A DNA stretch of 64,000 bases from Finegoldia magna ATCC 53516 (GTDB taxonomy: Bacteria > Bacillota > Clostridia > Tissierellales > Peptoniphilaceae). The stretch lies in assembly GCF_000159695.1 (NCBI RefSeq), contig NZ_CM000955.1, forward strand, positions 1,404,524 to 1,468,523, in the 5' to 3' direction. The notes beneath the pieces were generated by a model. It did no database searches and had not been told where the DNA came from. It saw only the letters and a program-made list of their open reading frames with translations. The translations under genes and the position numbers were made by a program. Below, one piece after another: positions 17,327 to 25,345 of this stretch; the stretch's first letter is position 1, and each line of letters opens with the position of its first letter.

Positions 17327-19948
17327 ATGAAAGATTACGGTTTAAATGAAATTAGAAAAAAATTCTTAAATTATTTTGGGGAAAGAGGACATCTTGTTAT
17401 CAAATCATTTCCTCTTATACCACAAGATGATAAAAGTCTTTTACTTATAAATGCTGGAATGGCACCTTTGAAAAAGTATTTTACAGGTGAGAAAAAATTA
17501 AAAAAAGACAGGGCAACATCTTCACAAAGATGTATCAGAACAGCAGATATTGACGAAGTAGGAAAGACTCAAAGGCATGGTACATTTTTTGAAATGCTTG
17601 GTAATTTCTCTTTTGGAGATTATTTCAAAAAAGAAGCCATTACATGGGCTTGGGACTTTTTAACAAATGAATTAGAAGTTCCAAAAGATATCTTGTGGAT
17701 AACTGTATATGAAGAAGACGAAGAAGCTTATAATATTTGGGTAAATGAAGTAGGAGTAAGTCCAGAAAGAGTTGTTAAATTAGGAAAAGGTGATAACTTC
17801 TGGGAATTAGATCAAGGACCTTGTGGACCATGTTCTGAAATTCACGTGGATAGAGGATTTGAATTTGACCCTAGAGAAGATGCAAAACCTGGTGATGAGG
17901 GCGAAAGATTCTTGGAAGTATGGAATTTGGTATTCACACAATTTAACAAAACTGCTGACGGAAAATACGAAAGAATTGCTCATCCAAATATAGATACTGG
18001 TATGGGTCTTGAAAGAATTACAATGGTTTTGGAAAATGCTGATAATATTTTTGAAATTGGATTAGTAAAAGATATAATCAAAACTATTGAAGAAATTTCA
18101 GGCGTAAAATACAAAGAAAATCATCAAAACGACGTGTCAATCAGAATTATTGCTGACCACGTACGTGCCATGACATTTTTAATATATGATGGTGTTATTC
18201 CAAGCAATGAGCAAAGAGGATATGTACTAAGAAGACTTATAAGAAGAGCTTGTAGACACGGAAAATTGTTGGGAATAAACGACAGTTTTATAGAAAAAGT
18301 TATAGATTCTTGCATTAAAGTTTATGAATCTGGATATCCTGAATTAAAAGAAGAAAGAGATAGAATTGTAAAAATAGCTAATGCCGAAGAAAAGAAATTC
18401 CAAGAAACTTTGGATTTAGGTTTGAGCATATTAGATTCTATGTTAAAAGAAACTGATTCAGATGTATTCAGTGGAGAAAATGCATTTAAATTATATGACA
18501 CTTATGGATTCCCTATAGATTTAACTAAGGAATTGGTTGGTGAAGTCAACAAAACTGTAGATGAAGATGAATTCAAAAAATTAATGGAAGAACAAAAAGA
18601 AAGGGCCAGAGGATCAAGAAATGAATCCAATATGGGTTGGTCATCTGATAAAAAATATGGAGAAGGACTTCCTGAAACAAAATTTGATGGATATGATTCT
18701 TTGAAAGATGAAAGTGAAGTTATCGAAATCTACGGAGAAGATGAAAATAATTTAAACGCCGGACAAATGGGTATAATACTATTAGATTGTACAACTTTCT
18801 ATGGAGAAGGCGGAGGTCAAGTAGGCGATAAGGGAATTATCTACAATGATAATTTCAAAGCTGAAGTGTACGACACTAAGAAAACTGGCAAGAAAGTATT
18901 CCTACACTACGTAAAAGTTATCGAAGGAAGCTTAAATGTAGGAGATAAAGTTACGATCGAAGTAGATGAACTTAATAGAAGAGATATTATGAAAAATCAC
19001 TCTGCAACACACTTATTGCATCAAGCATTAAAGGATGTTGTAGGAGATCACGTAAATCAAGCTGGTTCTTACGTTGATGGAGAAAGATTAAGATTTGATA
19101 TTACACATTTTGAAGCAGTTACTAAAGAACAATTAGAAAAAGTTGAACAAATTGTAAATGAAAAAATAGCTTTAGGTATTCCTGTTAAAATTGATGAAAT
19201 GTCATTAGAACAATCTCAATCAATCGGAGCTAGAGGTCTTTTCGAAGATAAGTATCAAGATGTTGTAAGGGTTGTACAAATGGGAGATTATTCCAAAGAA
19301 TTATGTGGAGGAACTCACGTTAAGACAACAAGTGATATTCAAATGTTAAAAATACTTTCCGAATCAAGTGTAGCGGCAGGTGTTAGAAGAATTGAAGCAA
19401 TTACTGGTCGTGCAGTGTACAAATATTTAAATGAAAGAGATAGTTTGATTGATACTGTAAAGCATTCATTAAAGGCATCTAACGAAGATGAAATCACAAG
19501 AAGAATTGAAATGAACACTGAAGAAATTAAAGAATTGAAGAAAAAACTTAAAGATATAACAAATAAGGATTTATCTTCAAATATTGATTCAGTTATTGAA
19601 GATGCTGTAGACATTGACGGCACAAAAGTTTGTGTATTTGCGTTAAGTGGTTTGGACAATAATTCTTTTAGAGATTTTGGAGAAAATATTAAATCAAAAT
19701 TAGAAGATGGGGTTGTAATACTAGCTAATTCGGATGAATCAAAAGTATCATTTATAACTTTAGTTACGGACTCAGCAGTTAAGAAAGGTGTATTTGCCGG
19801 AGATATTGTTAGAGAAGTTGCCAAAGTATGCGGTGGTAATGGCGGAGGACGTAAAGATTTTGCACAAGCTGGTGCAAAAGATAGTTCCAAAGTTGATGAA
19901 GCACTACAAAAGGGAATTGAAACAGTAAAATCAAAAATTAATGCTTAA
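17327..19948 (+). CDS. alaS: Alanyl-tRNA synthetase
   Basis: This class II enzyme charges tRNA-Ala. The 873-residue protein has the catalytic domain with motif 2 ([16 protein letters not shown]...[16 protein letters not shown]), the editing-domain zinc ligands H558 and H562 (HSATHLLH) and C660/H664 (CGGTH), and a C-terminal DHHA1-type domain ending in a glycine-rich [14 protein letters not shown]. An in-frame start at 17252 would add 25 residues overlapping the transporter gene; GTGAGG just upstream supports ATG at 17327. It sits before ireB and ruvX, a conserved clostridial order. Confidence 0.98.
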   Translation: MKDYGLNEIRKKFLNYFGERGHLVIKSFPLIPQDDKSLLLINAGMAPLKKYFTGEKKLKKDRATSSQRCIRTADIDEVGKTQRHGTFFEMLGNFSFGDYFKKEAITWAWDFLTNELEVPKDILWITVYEEDEEAYNIWVNEVGVSPERVVKLGKGDNFWELDQGPCGPCSEIHVDRGFEFDPREDAKPGDEGERFLEVWNLVFTQFNKTADGKYERIAHPNIDTGMGLERITMVLENADNIFEIGLVKDIIKTIEEISGVKYKENHQNDVSIRIIADHVRAMTFLIYDGVIPSNEQRGYVLRRLIRRACRHGKLLGINDSFIEKVIDSCIKVYESGYPELKEERDRIVKIANAEEKKFQETLDLGLSILDSMLKETDSDVFSGENAFKLYDTYGFPIDLTKELVGEVNKTVDEDEFKKLMEEQKERARGSRNESNMGWSSDKKYGEGLPETKFDGYDSLKDESEVIEIYGEDENNLNAGQMGIILLDCTTFYGEGGGQVGDKGIIYNDNFKAEVYDTKKTGKKVFLHYVKVIEGSLNVGDKVTIEVDELNRRDIMKNHSATHLLHQALKDVVGDHVNQAGSYVDGERLRFDITHFEAVTKEQLEKVEQIVNEKIALGIPVKIDEMSLEQSQSIGARGLFEDKYQDVVRVVQMGDYSKELCGGTHVKTTSDIQMLKILSESSVAAGVRRIEAITGRAVYKYLNERDSLIDTVKHSLKASNEDEITRRIEMNTEEIKELKKKLKDITNKDLSSNIDSVIEDAVDIDGTKVCVFALSGLDNNSFRDFGENIKSKLEDGVVILANSDESKVSFITLVTDSAVKKGVFAGDIVREVAKVCGGNGGGRKDFAQAGAKDSSKVDEALQKGIETVKSKINA

Positions 19949-19960
19949 AGGAGGCAAAAA

Positions 19961-20227
19961 ATGGAAGGTAAGGATTTAAACCATACGGTTAGATTTGAAG
20001 CATCAAAACTTGAACAGAAATCAATAAAGGAAACTTTGAAGAAAGTTTACCTAGCTTTAGAAGAAAAAGGGTATGATCCTAAAAATCAAATTATTGGATA
20101 TATATTATCAGGAGATCCTACTTACATTACAAGCTTTAATAATGCGAGAAATTTGATTAGACAAATAGATCGAGATGATTTATTGGGAGAAATGTTAGAA
20201 GTTTATTTGAACGAAATAGATAAATAG
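19961..20227 (+). CDS. ireB: IreB family regulatory phosphoprotein (UPF0297)
   Basis: This 88-residue protein begins LNHTVRFEASKLEQKSIKETLKKVYLALEEKGYDPKNQIIGYILSGDPTYITS, clearly the IreB/YrzL family. In Enterococcus, IreB is phosphorylated on threonines by the PASTA kinase IreK and affects cephalosporin resistance. Threonines near the N terminus (the HTV segment and T38-like positions) are candidates. The PrkC-type kinase at 55.9 kb in this window is the likely partner. The AGGAGG site before the ATG is strong. It is 12 bases after alaS and precedes ruvX. Confidence 0.93.
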   Translation: MEGKDLNHTVRFEASKLEQKSIKETLKKVYLALEEKGYDPKNQIIGYILSGDPTYITSFNNARNLIRQIDRDDLLGEMLEVYLNEIDK

Positions 20228-20237
20228 AGGATAATGT

Positions 20238-20261
20238 AGAGCTGTTACTTGTAACAGCTCT
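20238..20261 (+). other. Hairpin between ireB and ruvX without a T-tract
   Basis: AGAGCTGTTA (20238-20247) pairs perfectly with TAACAGCTCT (20252-20261) around a CTTG tetraloop. No run of T follows on either strand, so it is not a classical terminator. It could stabilise or mark a processing point in the alaS-ireB-ruvX transcript. Confidence 0.6.
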
Positions 20262-20279
20262 CAAAATATGTAAGTAATT

Positions 20280-20693
20280 ATGGAAAGATATATTGGACTT
20301 GATGTGGGAGATAGAACTATTGGTGTCGCGATAAGTGATCCATTTTTATTGACTGCCCAATCTTTGATGACTATCAAGAGAAAAAGTAAGATTGAAGACA
20401 TAGAAATCATAAATGATATAATCAAAGAAAAAGAAGTCAGTAAAATTATAGTAGGTCTACCTAAAAACATGAATAATACTATTGGCCCTCAAGCTAAAAA
20501 AGTTAAAACATTTGTAAAAGAACTAAGAAAACACACTGATTTGGACATTGAATATGTTGACGAGAGACTAACAACTGTCAGTGCTACAAGAGTATTGATA
20601 GAACAAAATGTATCAAGAAAAAAAAGGAAAGATGTAATTGATAGTGTTGCAGCTACTTATATTCTGCAAACTTATTTGGATATGGGAAGATAA
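20280..20693 (+). CDS. ruvX: RuvX/YqgF family RNase H-fold nuclease
   Basis: The 137-residue protein has the RNase H-like start YIGLDVGDRTIGVAISDP, the IIVGLPKNMN segment and the acidic YVDERLTTVSA motif. YqgF proteins were named putative Holliday junction resolvases; work in E. coli implicates YqgF in 16S rRNA 5'-end maturation. The three acidic catalytic positions of the fold appear present. It is in the conserved order ireB-ruvX-DUF1292-fur. The ribosome-binding site is weak, which may matter given the hairpin upstream. Confidence 0.95.
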   Translation: MERYIGLDVGDRTIGVAISDPFLLTAQSLMTIKRKSKIEDIEIINDIIKEKEVSKIIVGLPKNMNNTIGPQAKKVKTFVKELRKHTDLDIEYVDERLTTVSATRVLIEQNVSRKKRKDVIDSVAATYILQTYLDMGR

Positions 20694-20695
20694 TT

Positions 20696-20938
20696 ATGGA
20701 AACTATAAAATTATACGATGAAAAAAACAATGAAAAAGAATTTAAAATAATCAATACATTTGGTATGGACGATGATAATTATTGCGTATTAGAAGATGTA
20801 TCAAATGGTGAGAATGTTATTTTGAAATATATTGAAAATGATGAACAAGTTGAATTTATTGGATTAGAAAACGAGCAAGAATTAAACGATGCTATCGAAA
20901 TATACGAAGATTTAATGAATTCACAAAAGGAGCAATAA
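20696..20938 (+). CDS. DUF1292 family protein (UPF0473, YrzB-like)
   Basis: This 80-residue acidic protein has the family pattern METIKLYDEKNNEKEFKIINTF...YCVLED...NVILKYIENDE...FIGLENEQELNDAIEIYEDL. No biochemical function is established for the family. It starts two bases after ruvX and its stop overlaps the fur start by one base, so it is co-expressed with both. Its constant placement next to ireB and ruvX across Firmicutes is the only functional hint. Confidence 0.9.
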   Translation: METIKLYDEKNNEKEFKIINTFGMDDDNYCVLEDVSNGENVILKYIENDEQVEFIGLENEQELNDAIEIYEDLMNSQKEQ

Positions 20939-21390
20939 TGAACATAGAAACATTGAAAACTAGGCTAATCAATGCCGGATACAAAGTTACTAAGCAAAGA
21001 GAAGTAATTTTTGAAGCATTGTTAGAAAATATGGATTCACACTTATCTCCGGAAGAATTGAACGAAATAGTAAGCAAAAAAGATCCGGAAATTGGTATAG
21101 CTACGGTTTATAGAACTTTATTAATTTTTGAAGAACTAAACTTGGTTTACAAGTTAGATTTTGATGATAAAAGATACAGATATGAATTGGTTGATGAGGA
21201 TGAAGACCATCATCATCACCATATAATATGTACAAATTGTGGAAAAGTTGATGAAGTAAAATACGATTTATTGGAAGATATCGAAAAACAAATCAGCAAG
21301 GATTACAACTTCGATATCCAAAATCACGATTTAAAGTTTTATGGAATATGTTCTGATTGCCAAGAAAAAATGAAAAATGAGGAGAAATAA
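20938..21390 (+). CDS. fur: Fur family metalloregulator
   Basis: This 150-residue metal-dependent repressor has the winged-helix recognition segment ATVYRTLLIFEELNLV, a histidine-rich metal site (five consecutive His in DHHHHHIIC) and two zinc CxxC pairs (CTNC and CSDC). Overall it resembles Bacillus Fur (KDPEIG, LLEDIE...DHDLKFYGIC) more than PerR or Zur, so iron-dependent regulation is the best guess; peroxide sensing cannot be excluded. The 7-1-7 box at the ahpC promoter in this window is a potential target of this family. Its start overlaps the DUF1292 gene; RNase J starts directly after its stop. Confidence 0.9.
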   Translation: MNIETLKTRLINAGYKVTKQREVIFEALLENMDSHLSPEELNEIVSKKDPEIGIATVYRTLLIFEELNLVYKLDFDDKRYRYELVDEDEDHHHHHIICTNCGKVDEVKYDLLEDIEKQISKDYNFDIQNHDLKFYGICSDCQEKMKNEEK

Positions 21391-23058
21391 ATGGCAAAAA
21401 AGAATATTGATAAATTAAAAGTTATTCCACTAGGAGGACTTAACGAAATCGGAAAGAACATGACAGTAATTGAATACAAAGATGATATTATTGTTGTGGA
21501 TTGTGGAATGACATTTCCAGATGAAGAAATGTTGGGAGTTGATATAGTAATCCCAGATATTTCTTATCTAGAAAAAAATAAGGAAAAAATTAGAGGCATT
21601 GTAATTACTCACGGACACGAAGATCATATCGGGGCAATTCCTTATGTATTAAAAAAACTAGATGTTCCTGTGTATGGTACAAAACTTACAATGGGACTTT
21701 TAGAAAATAAAATATTGGAGCACAAGTTAAGCTTGAAGTCACTTCATACAGTTGATTACAAAAAATCAATAAAACTTGGGGCGTTTAGCGTAGAATTTGT
21801 AAAAGTATGTCACTCAATTCCTGATGCTGCAAGTTTATCAATAACAACTCCTGTGGGAGTTTTGTTCTTTACCGGTGATTTCAAAATTGACTACACTCCA
21901 ATTGATAACAATAGAATGGATTTTGGAAGAATAGCTGCCATAGGAAATAAAGGTGTCCTTGCACTTTTTGCTGATAGTACAAATGTTGAAAGGCAAGGTT
22001 ATACTTTAAGCGAAAAAAGCGTTGGAAAAACATTTATAAATTTATTTGATGATGCACCTGCTAGAATAATTGTAGCTACATTCGCGTCTAATGTCCACAG
22101 AATTCAACAAGTTATTTCAGCGGCTGAACATTTCAATAAGAGGGTGGCGCTTTCGGGTAGATCAATGATTAACACTGTTAATGTTGCGCGTGAATTGGGA
22201 TACATTAAAGTTAATGAAAAAACTATTATTGATATTAATGATATCAACAGATACCGTCCAAACGAAATAGTTCTTCTAACAACAGGTTCTCAAGGAGAGC
22301 CAATGAGCGCAATGACAAGAATGGCTAATGGAACTCATAGAAAAGTTCACTTGGACCCTACAGATACAGTTATTTTATCTGCAACACCAATTCCAGGAAA
22401 TGATAACCAAGTTAGTTCAGTTATCAATAAATTAATGGAAATGGGTGTTAAGGTTATTTATTCTTCGTTGGCAGATGTCCATGTAAGTGGACACGCTTGT
22501 CAAGAAGAATTGAAATTGATGCATTCATTAGTTAGACCTAAATTTTTTGTTCCACTTCACGGTGAAATGAGACATCTGAAGTGTCATGCGAACTTAGCGC
22601 TTGATCTTGGAATGAAAGAAAAAGATATAGTTATCGCTGATAATGGTAATACAATAGAATTTACTAGAAAAAGCATTAACCTTGTAGACACTAAATTTGC
22701 AAGTAATATTTTAGTAGATGGACTTGGAGTAGGTGATGTCGGAAATGTGGTATTACGAGACAGAAGACACTTATCAGAAGATGGTCTAATAGTTGTCGTA
22801 ATTACTTTAGATGCTAGAAATAAAGAAGTGATAGCTGGGCCTGACATCATTTCAAGAGGATTTGTATATGTAAAAGAAAATAATGATTTAATGGAAGATT
22901 GCAAATCTGTTGTACAAAAAGTTTTAGATGAATGTTATACAAAAAATATTTATGATTGGTCTACTCTTAAACACAATATAAGAGAAACATTAAAGAAATT
23001 CTTATATCAAGAAATTAAGAGAAATCCAATGATATTGCCAGTAATAATGGAGGTATAA
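21391..23058 (+). CDS. rnjA: Ribonuclease J
   Basis: RNase J is a metallo-beta-lactamase/beta-CASP enzyme with 5'-to-3' exonuclease and endonuclease activity in mRNA decay and rRNA maturation. The 555-residue protein has the zinc-binding HGHEDHIGAIPY motif (H74, H76, D78, H79), further conserved His (CHSIPDA), the beta-CASP domain, and the HVSGHACQEELKLM and PLHGE motifs, followed by a C-terminal domain. Length is standard. It directly follows fur and is one base from a YlbF-family gene, whose relatives work with RNase Y, so this is an RNA-decay pair. Confidence 0.97.
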   Translation: MAKKNIDKLKVIPLGGLNEIGKNMTVIEYKDDIIVVDCGMTFPDEEMLGVDIVIPDISYLEKNKEKIRGIVITHGHEDHIGAIPYVLKKLDVPVYGTKLTMGLLENKILEHKLSLKSLHTVDYKKSIKLGAFSVEFVKVCHSIPDAASLSITTPVGVLFFTGDFKIDYTPIDNNRMDFGRIAAIGNKGVLALFADSTNVERQGYTLSEKSVGKTFINLFDDAPARIIVATFASNVHRIQQVISAAEHFNKRVALSGRSMINTVNVARELGYIKVNEKTIIDINDINRYRPNEIVLLTTGSQGEPMSAMTRMANGTHRKVHLDPTDTVILSATPIPGNDNQVSSVINKLMEMGVKVIYSSLADVHVSGHACQEELKLMHSLVRPKFFVPLHGEMRHLKCHANLALDLGMKEKDIVIADNGNTIEFTRKSINLVDTKFASNILVDGLGVGDVGNVVLRDRRHLSEDGLIVVVITLDARNKEVIAGPDIISRGFVYVKENNDLMEDCKSVVQKVLDECYTKNIYDWSTLKHNIRETLKKFLYQEIKRNPMILPVIMEV

Positions 23059-23059
23059 T

Positions 23060-23398
23060 ATGGAATATAAGAAAAAAGCTGAAGAATTGGCACAAATGCT
23101 GAACAATTCTCCAGAGTTTCAAGAACTTAAAAAACTTCACAAAGAAGTTTATAAAAAGAATGAAACTAACAAAAATATGATAGATGATTTTAAAAAGCAT
23201 TTGTTTGAATATCAATTAAAAATTCAACAAACAGGAAAAGAAGATCCTGAAGATGTACAAAAACTTCAAAACTTACAAAATATTATAATGACAAATCACG
23301 AAATAGCAGCTTATTTACAAGCAGATGCAAGATTTTCTATGATTTTGAAAGATGTTTATGATGCATTAGAAGGTGGCATTAAATTAGAAGATGAATAG
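23060..23398 (+). CDS. YlbF/YmcA family protein
   Basis: The 112-residue, largely helical protein fits the YlbF family (KKAEELAQMLNNSPEFQELKKLHKEV ... QLKIQQTGKEDPEDVQKLQNLQNII ... YLQADARFSMILKDVYDAL). In Bacillus, YlbF, YmcA and YaaT form a complex that works with RNase Y. No cysteines are seen, so the iron-sulfur binding reported for the Bacillus complex is not evident in this member. It follows RNase J by one base and overlaps trmR by eight. Confidence 0.88.
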   Translation: MEYKKKAEELAQMLNNSPEFQELKKLHKEVYKKNETNKNMIDDFKKHLFEYQLKIQQTGKEDPEDVQKLQNLQNIIMTNHEIAAYLQADARFSMILKDVYDALEGGIKLEDE

Positions 23399-24035
23399 TA
23401 TTGTAAATGAACAACTACAAGATTATTTAAGACAATTATCAAAAAGTGACGATGAAACTATTTTAGAGCTAGAAGAATTTGCTAAGAATAATCATATCCC
23501 AATAGTTGAAGCAGAAGTTAGACAATTATTAAAGATGATTTTGCTGATGGAACAACCAAAAACTATTCTAGAAATAGGGACAGCTATTGGTTACAGCTCG
23601 ATTATTATGAAAAAAACTTGTCCTGGTGCAAAGATTACTACAGTTGAAAATTACGAAAAAAATGCAAATTTTGCCAGGGAAAACTTCAAAAAGTACGGCT
23701 ATGATGATATTGAATTGATATTTGGCGACGGATATGAAGTTATGAAAAATATGGATACAAAATTTGATCTGATATTTATCGATGCTGCTAAAGGACAATA
23801 TATAAAATATTTCGAAGAAGCTGTTCGATTATCTAACAAGAATTCTGTTATTGTATGCGACAATGTTTTGTTCAGAGGGATGGTATGCGAGAAAGAATTT
23901 TATGAACACAGACACAGAAAGATAACAATCGTTAAGAGATTAAGAGAATTTTTGGAAATTATTTCTGATAGTTCAAAATATGATACAACTATAATTCCAA
24001 TTGATGATGGAATGAGCATAACTAAATTAAAATAG
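23391..24035 (+). CDS. trmR: tRNA 5-hydroxyuridine methyltransferase, YrrM/TrmR-like O-methyltransferase
   Basis: This 214-residue class I SAM methyltransferase has the glycine motif ILEIGTAIGYSSIIM (about 62-76), the acidic TVENYEKNANFARENFK segment and LIFIDAAKGQY, and fits the O-methyltransferase 3 family. The Bacillus homologue YrrM (TrmR) methylates 5-hydroxyuridine at tRNA position 34 to 5-methoxyuridine. The very next gene is a U32 protein of the type that makes 5-hydroxyuridine, which strongly supports this role. It overlaps the YlbF gene by eight bases. Confidence 0.88.
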   Translation: MNSIVNEQLQDYLRQLSKSDDETILELEEFAKNNHIPIVEAEVRQLLKMILLMEQPKTILEIGTAIGYSSIIMKKTCPGAKITTVENYEKNANFARENFKKYGYDDIELIFGDGYEVMKNMDTKFDLIFIDAAKGQYIKYFEEAVRLSNKNSVIVCDNVLFRGMVCEKEFYEHRHRKITIVKRLREFLEIISDSSKYDTTIIPIDDGMSITKLK

Positions 24036-24038
24036 CAT

Positions 24039-24070
24039 TAGTCGGGAGTCTATGATTTCCGACTATTTTT
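24039..24070 (+). terminator. Terminator or attenuator between trmR and the U32 gene
   Basis: TAGTCGG (24039-24045) pairs with CCGACTA (24059-24065), followed by TTTTT. The tail runs straight into the ribosome-binding site of the next gene, so complete termination would isolate it unless read-through occurs; no separate promoter is obvious. Confidence 0.75.
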
Positions 24071-24081
24071 GAGGAGATTAA

Positions 24082-25308
24082 ATGAAAAAAGTTGAATTAT
24101 TAGCACCGGCAGGTGATTTAGATAAATTAAAAACAGCCATTGATTATGGCGCAGATGCAGTGTATATGGCAGGTCCTGACTATGGTTTGAGAACTGCATC
24201 TAAGAATTTCACATTAGATGATATGAAAGAAGCAGTGGAATACGCTCATAGCAGGGGCAAGAAAATATATATAACAATGAATATATTAGCCCACAATGAT
24301 GATTTGGAAGGAATTGAAGAATATATTCAAAGCCTGATCGATATAAATGTAGATGCTTTGATTGTTTCTGATCCTGGAATTTATTCTATTATTAGAAGTA
24401 TTAATCAAGATATTGAAGTTCACATGTCAACACAAGCATCTGTGACAAATTTTAGAACAGTAAAATATTGGATGGATCAAGGAATCAAAAGAATTGTGTT
24501 AGCTCGTGAATTATCTTTGAAAGAAATTCAAGACATCAAGAAAAACATTCCTGATTCTGAATTAGAATGTTTTGTACATGGAGCTATGTGTATGTCTTAT
24601 TCAGGAAGATGTTTATTGAGTAACTACATGACAGGAAGAGATGCAAACAGAGGAGACTGCGCACAAGCTTGTAGATGGAAGTACAGACTTGTTGAAGAAA
24701 AAAGACCTGGAGAATATTTTCCGATCGAAGAAGACGAAAAAGGAACTTTTATTTTCAATTCAAAAGATTTGTGTATGATTGAACACTTAGATAAATTAAT
24801 CGCAGCAGGAATTGATAGTTTGAAAATAGAAGGTAGAGTAAAGAGTCAATATTATGTAGCTACGGTAGTTAGAAGCTATAGAATCGCCATCGACAAGTAC
24901 TATAATAATGAATTTGATGAACAAACAGCGAAGAGACTTTTAGAAGAAATTAAAAAAGTTTCTTATAGAGATTTTACTACAGGATTTTTTGAAAAAAAAC
25001 CTGATGAAAATGACCAATTGTACGAATCATCTTCTTATATTAGAAAATATGATTTTGTAGGGTTATTATTAGATTATGATGAAGAAAGTAAAATTGCTAC
25101 TTTTGAACAAAGAAATAGAGTTTTCGAAGGAGACGAAGTAGAAATCTTTGGCCCAGAAGATGGATTTATTACAACAAAGATTGAAAAAATGTATGACGAA
25201 AAAATGAATGAAATTGAAGTGGCAAATAAGGCTCAACAAATTTTTAAAATTAAGATTGATCAAAAACTTCAACCTAATTCGATGATGAGAAAAAAGAGCG
25301 ATAATTAA
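24082..25308 (+). CDS. Peptidase U32 family protein, probable tRNA uridine 5-hydroxylase (TrhP type)
   Basis: The 408-residue protein begins KKVELLAPAGDLDKLKTAIDYGADAVYMAG and has the U32 signature around ELECFVHGAMCMSYSGRCLLSNY with GDCAQACRW, including four conserved cysteines likely to hold an iron-sulfur cluster. Although named for a peptidase, members (TrhP, RlhA) hydroxylate RNA bases using prephenate-linked chemistry. Size and sequence fit the YrrO/TrhP group, and it stands next to trmR, so the two would make 5-methoxyuridine in wobble position 34. Only one U32 gene is present here, whereas Bacillus has a yrrN-yrrO pair. Confidence 0.88.
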   Translation: MKKVELLAPAGDLDKLKTAIDYGADAVYMAGPDYGLRTASKNFTLDDMKEAVEYAHSRGKKIYITMNILAHNDDLEGIEEYIQSLIDINVDALIVSDPGIYSIIRSINQDIEVHMSTQASVTNFRTVKYWMDQGIKRIVLARELSLKEIQDIKKNIPDSELECFVHGAMCMSYSGRCLLSNYMTGRDANRGDCAQACRWKYRLVEEKRPGEYFPIEEDEKGTFIFNSKDLCMIEHLDKLIAAGIDSLKIEGRVKSQYYVATVVRSYRIAIDKYYNNEFDEQTAKRLLEEIKKVSYRDFTTGFFEKKPDENDQLYESSSYIRKYDFVGLLLDYDEESKIATFEQRNRVFEGDEVEIFGPEDGFITTKIEKMYDEKMNEIEVANKAQQIFKIKIDQKLQPNSMMRKKSDN

Positions 25309-25310
25309 TT

Positions 25311-25339
25311 TTGGAATGTAAATTATACTATGATATAAT
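25311..25339 (+). promoter_or_regulatory. Strong promoter giving a probable leaderless transcript
   Basis: TTGGAA (25311-25316) and TATAAT (25334-25339) are 17 bases apart, with TGA before the -10 (extended -10). The start codon of the next gene is at 25346, six bases after the -10, so transcription would begin at or within a base or two of the ATG. Confidence 0.8.
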
Positions 25340-25345
25340 CAGATT

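Noticed and set aside
19339..19890. 183-codon open frame on the minus strand inside alaS
   Set aside because: It is fully antisense to a well-conserved region, has no ribosome-binding site, and its composition is that of a complementary-strand shadow.
21199..21220. His-rich stretch in the Fur-family protein as an artefact or tag
   Set aside because: Consecutive histidines at this position are normal in Fur proteins and form part of the metal site.
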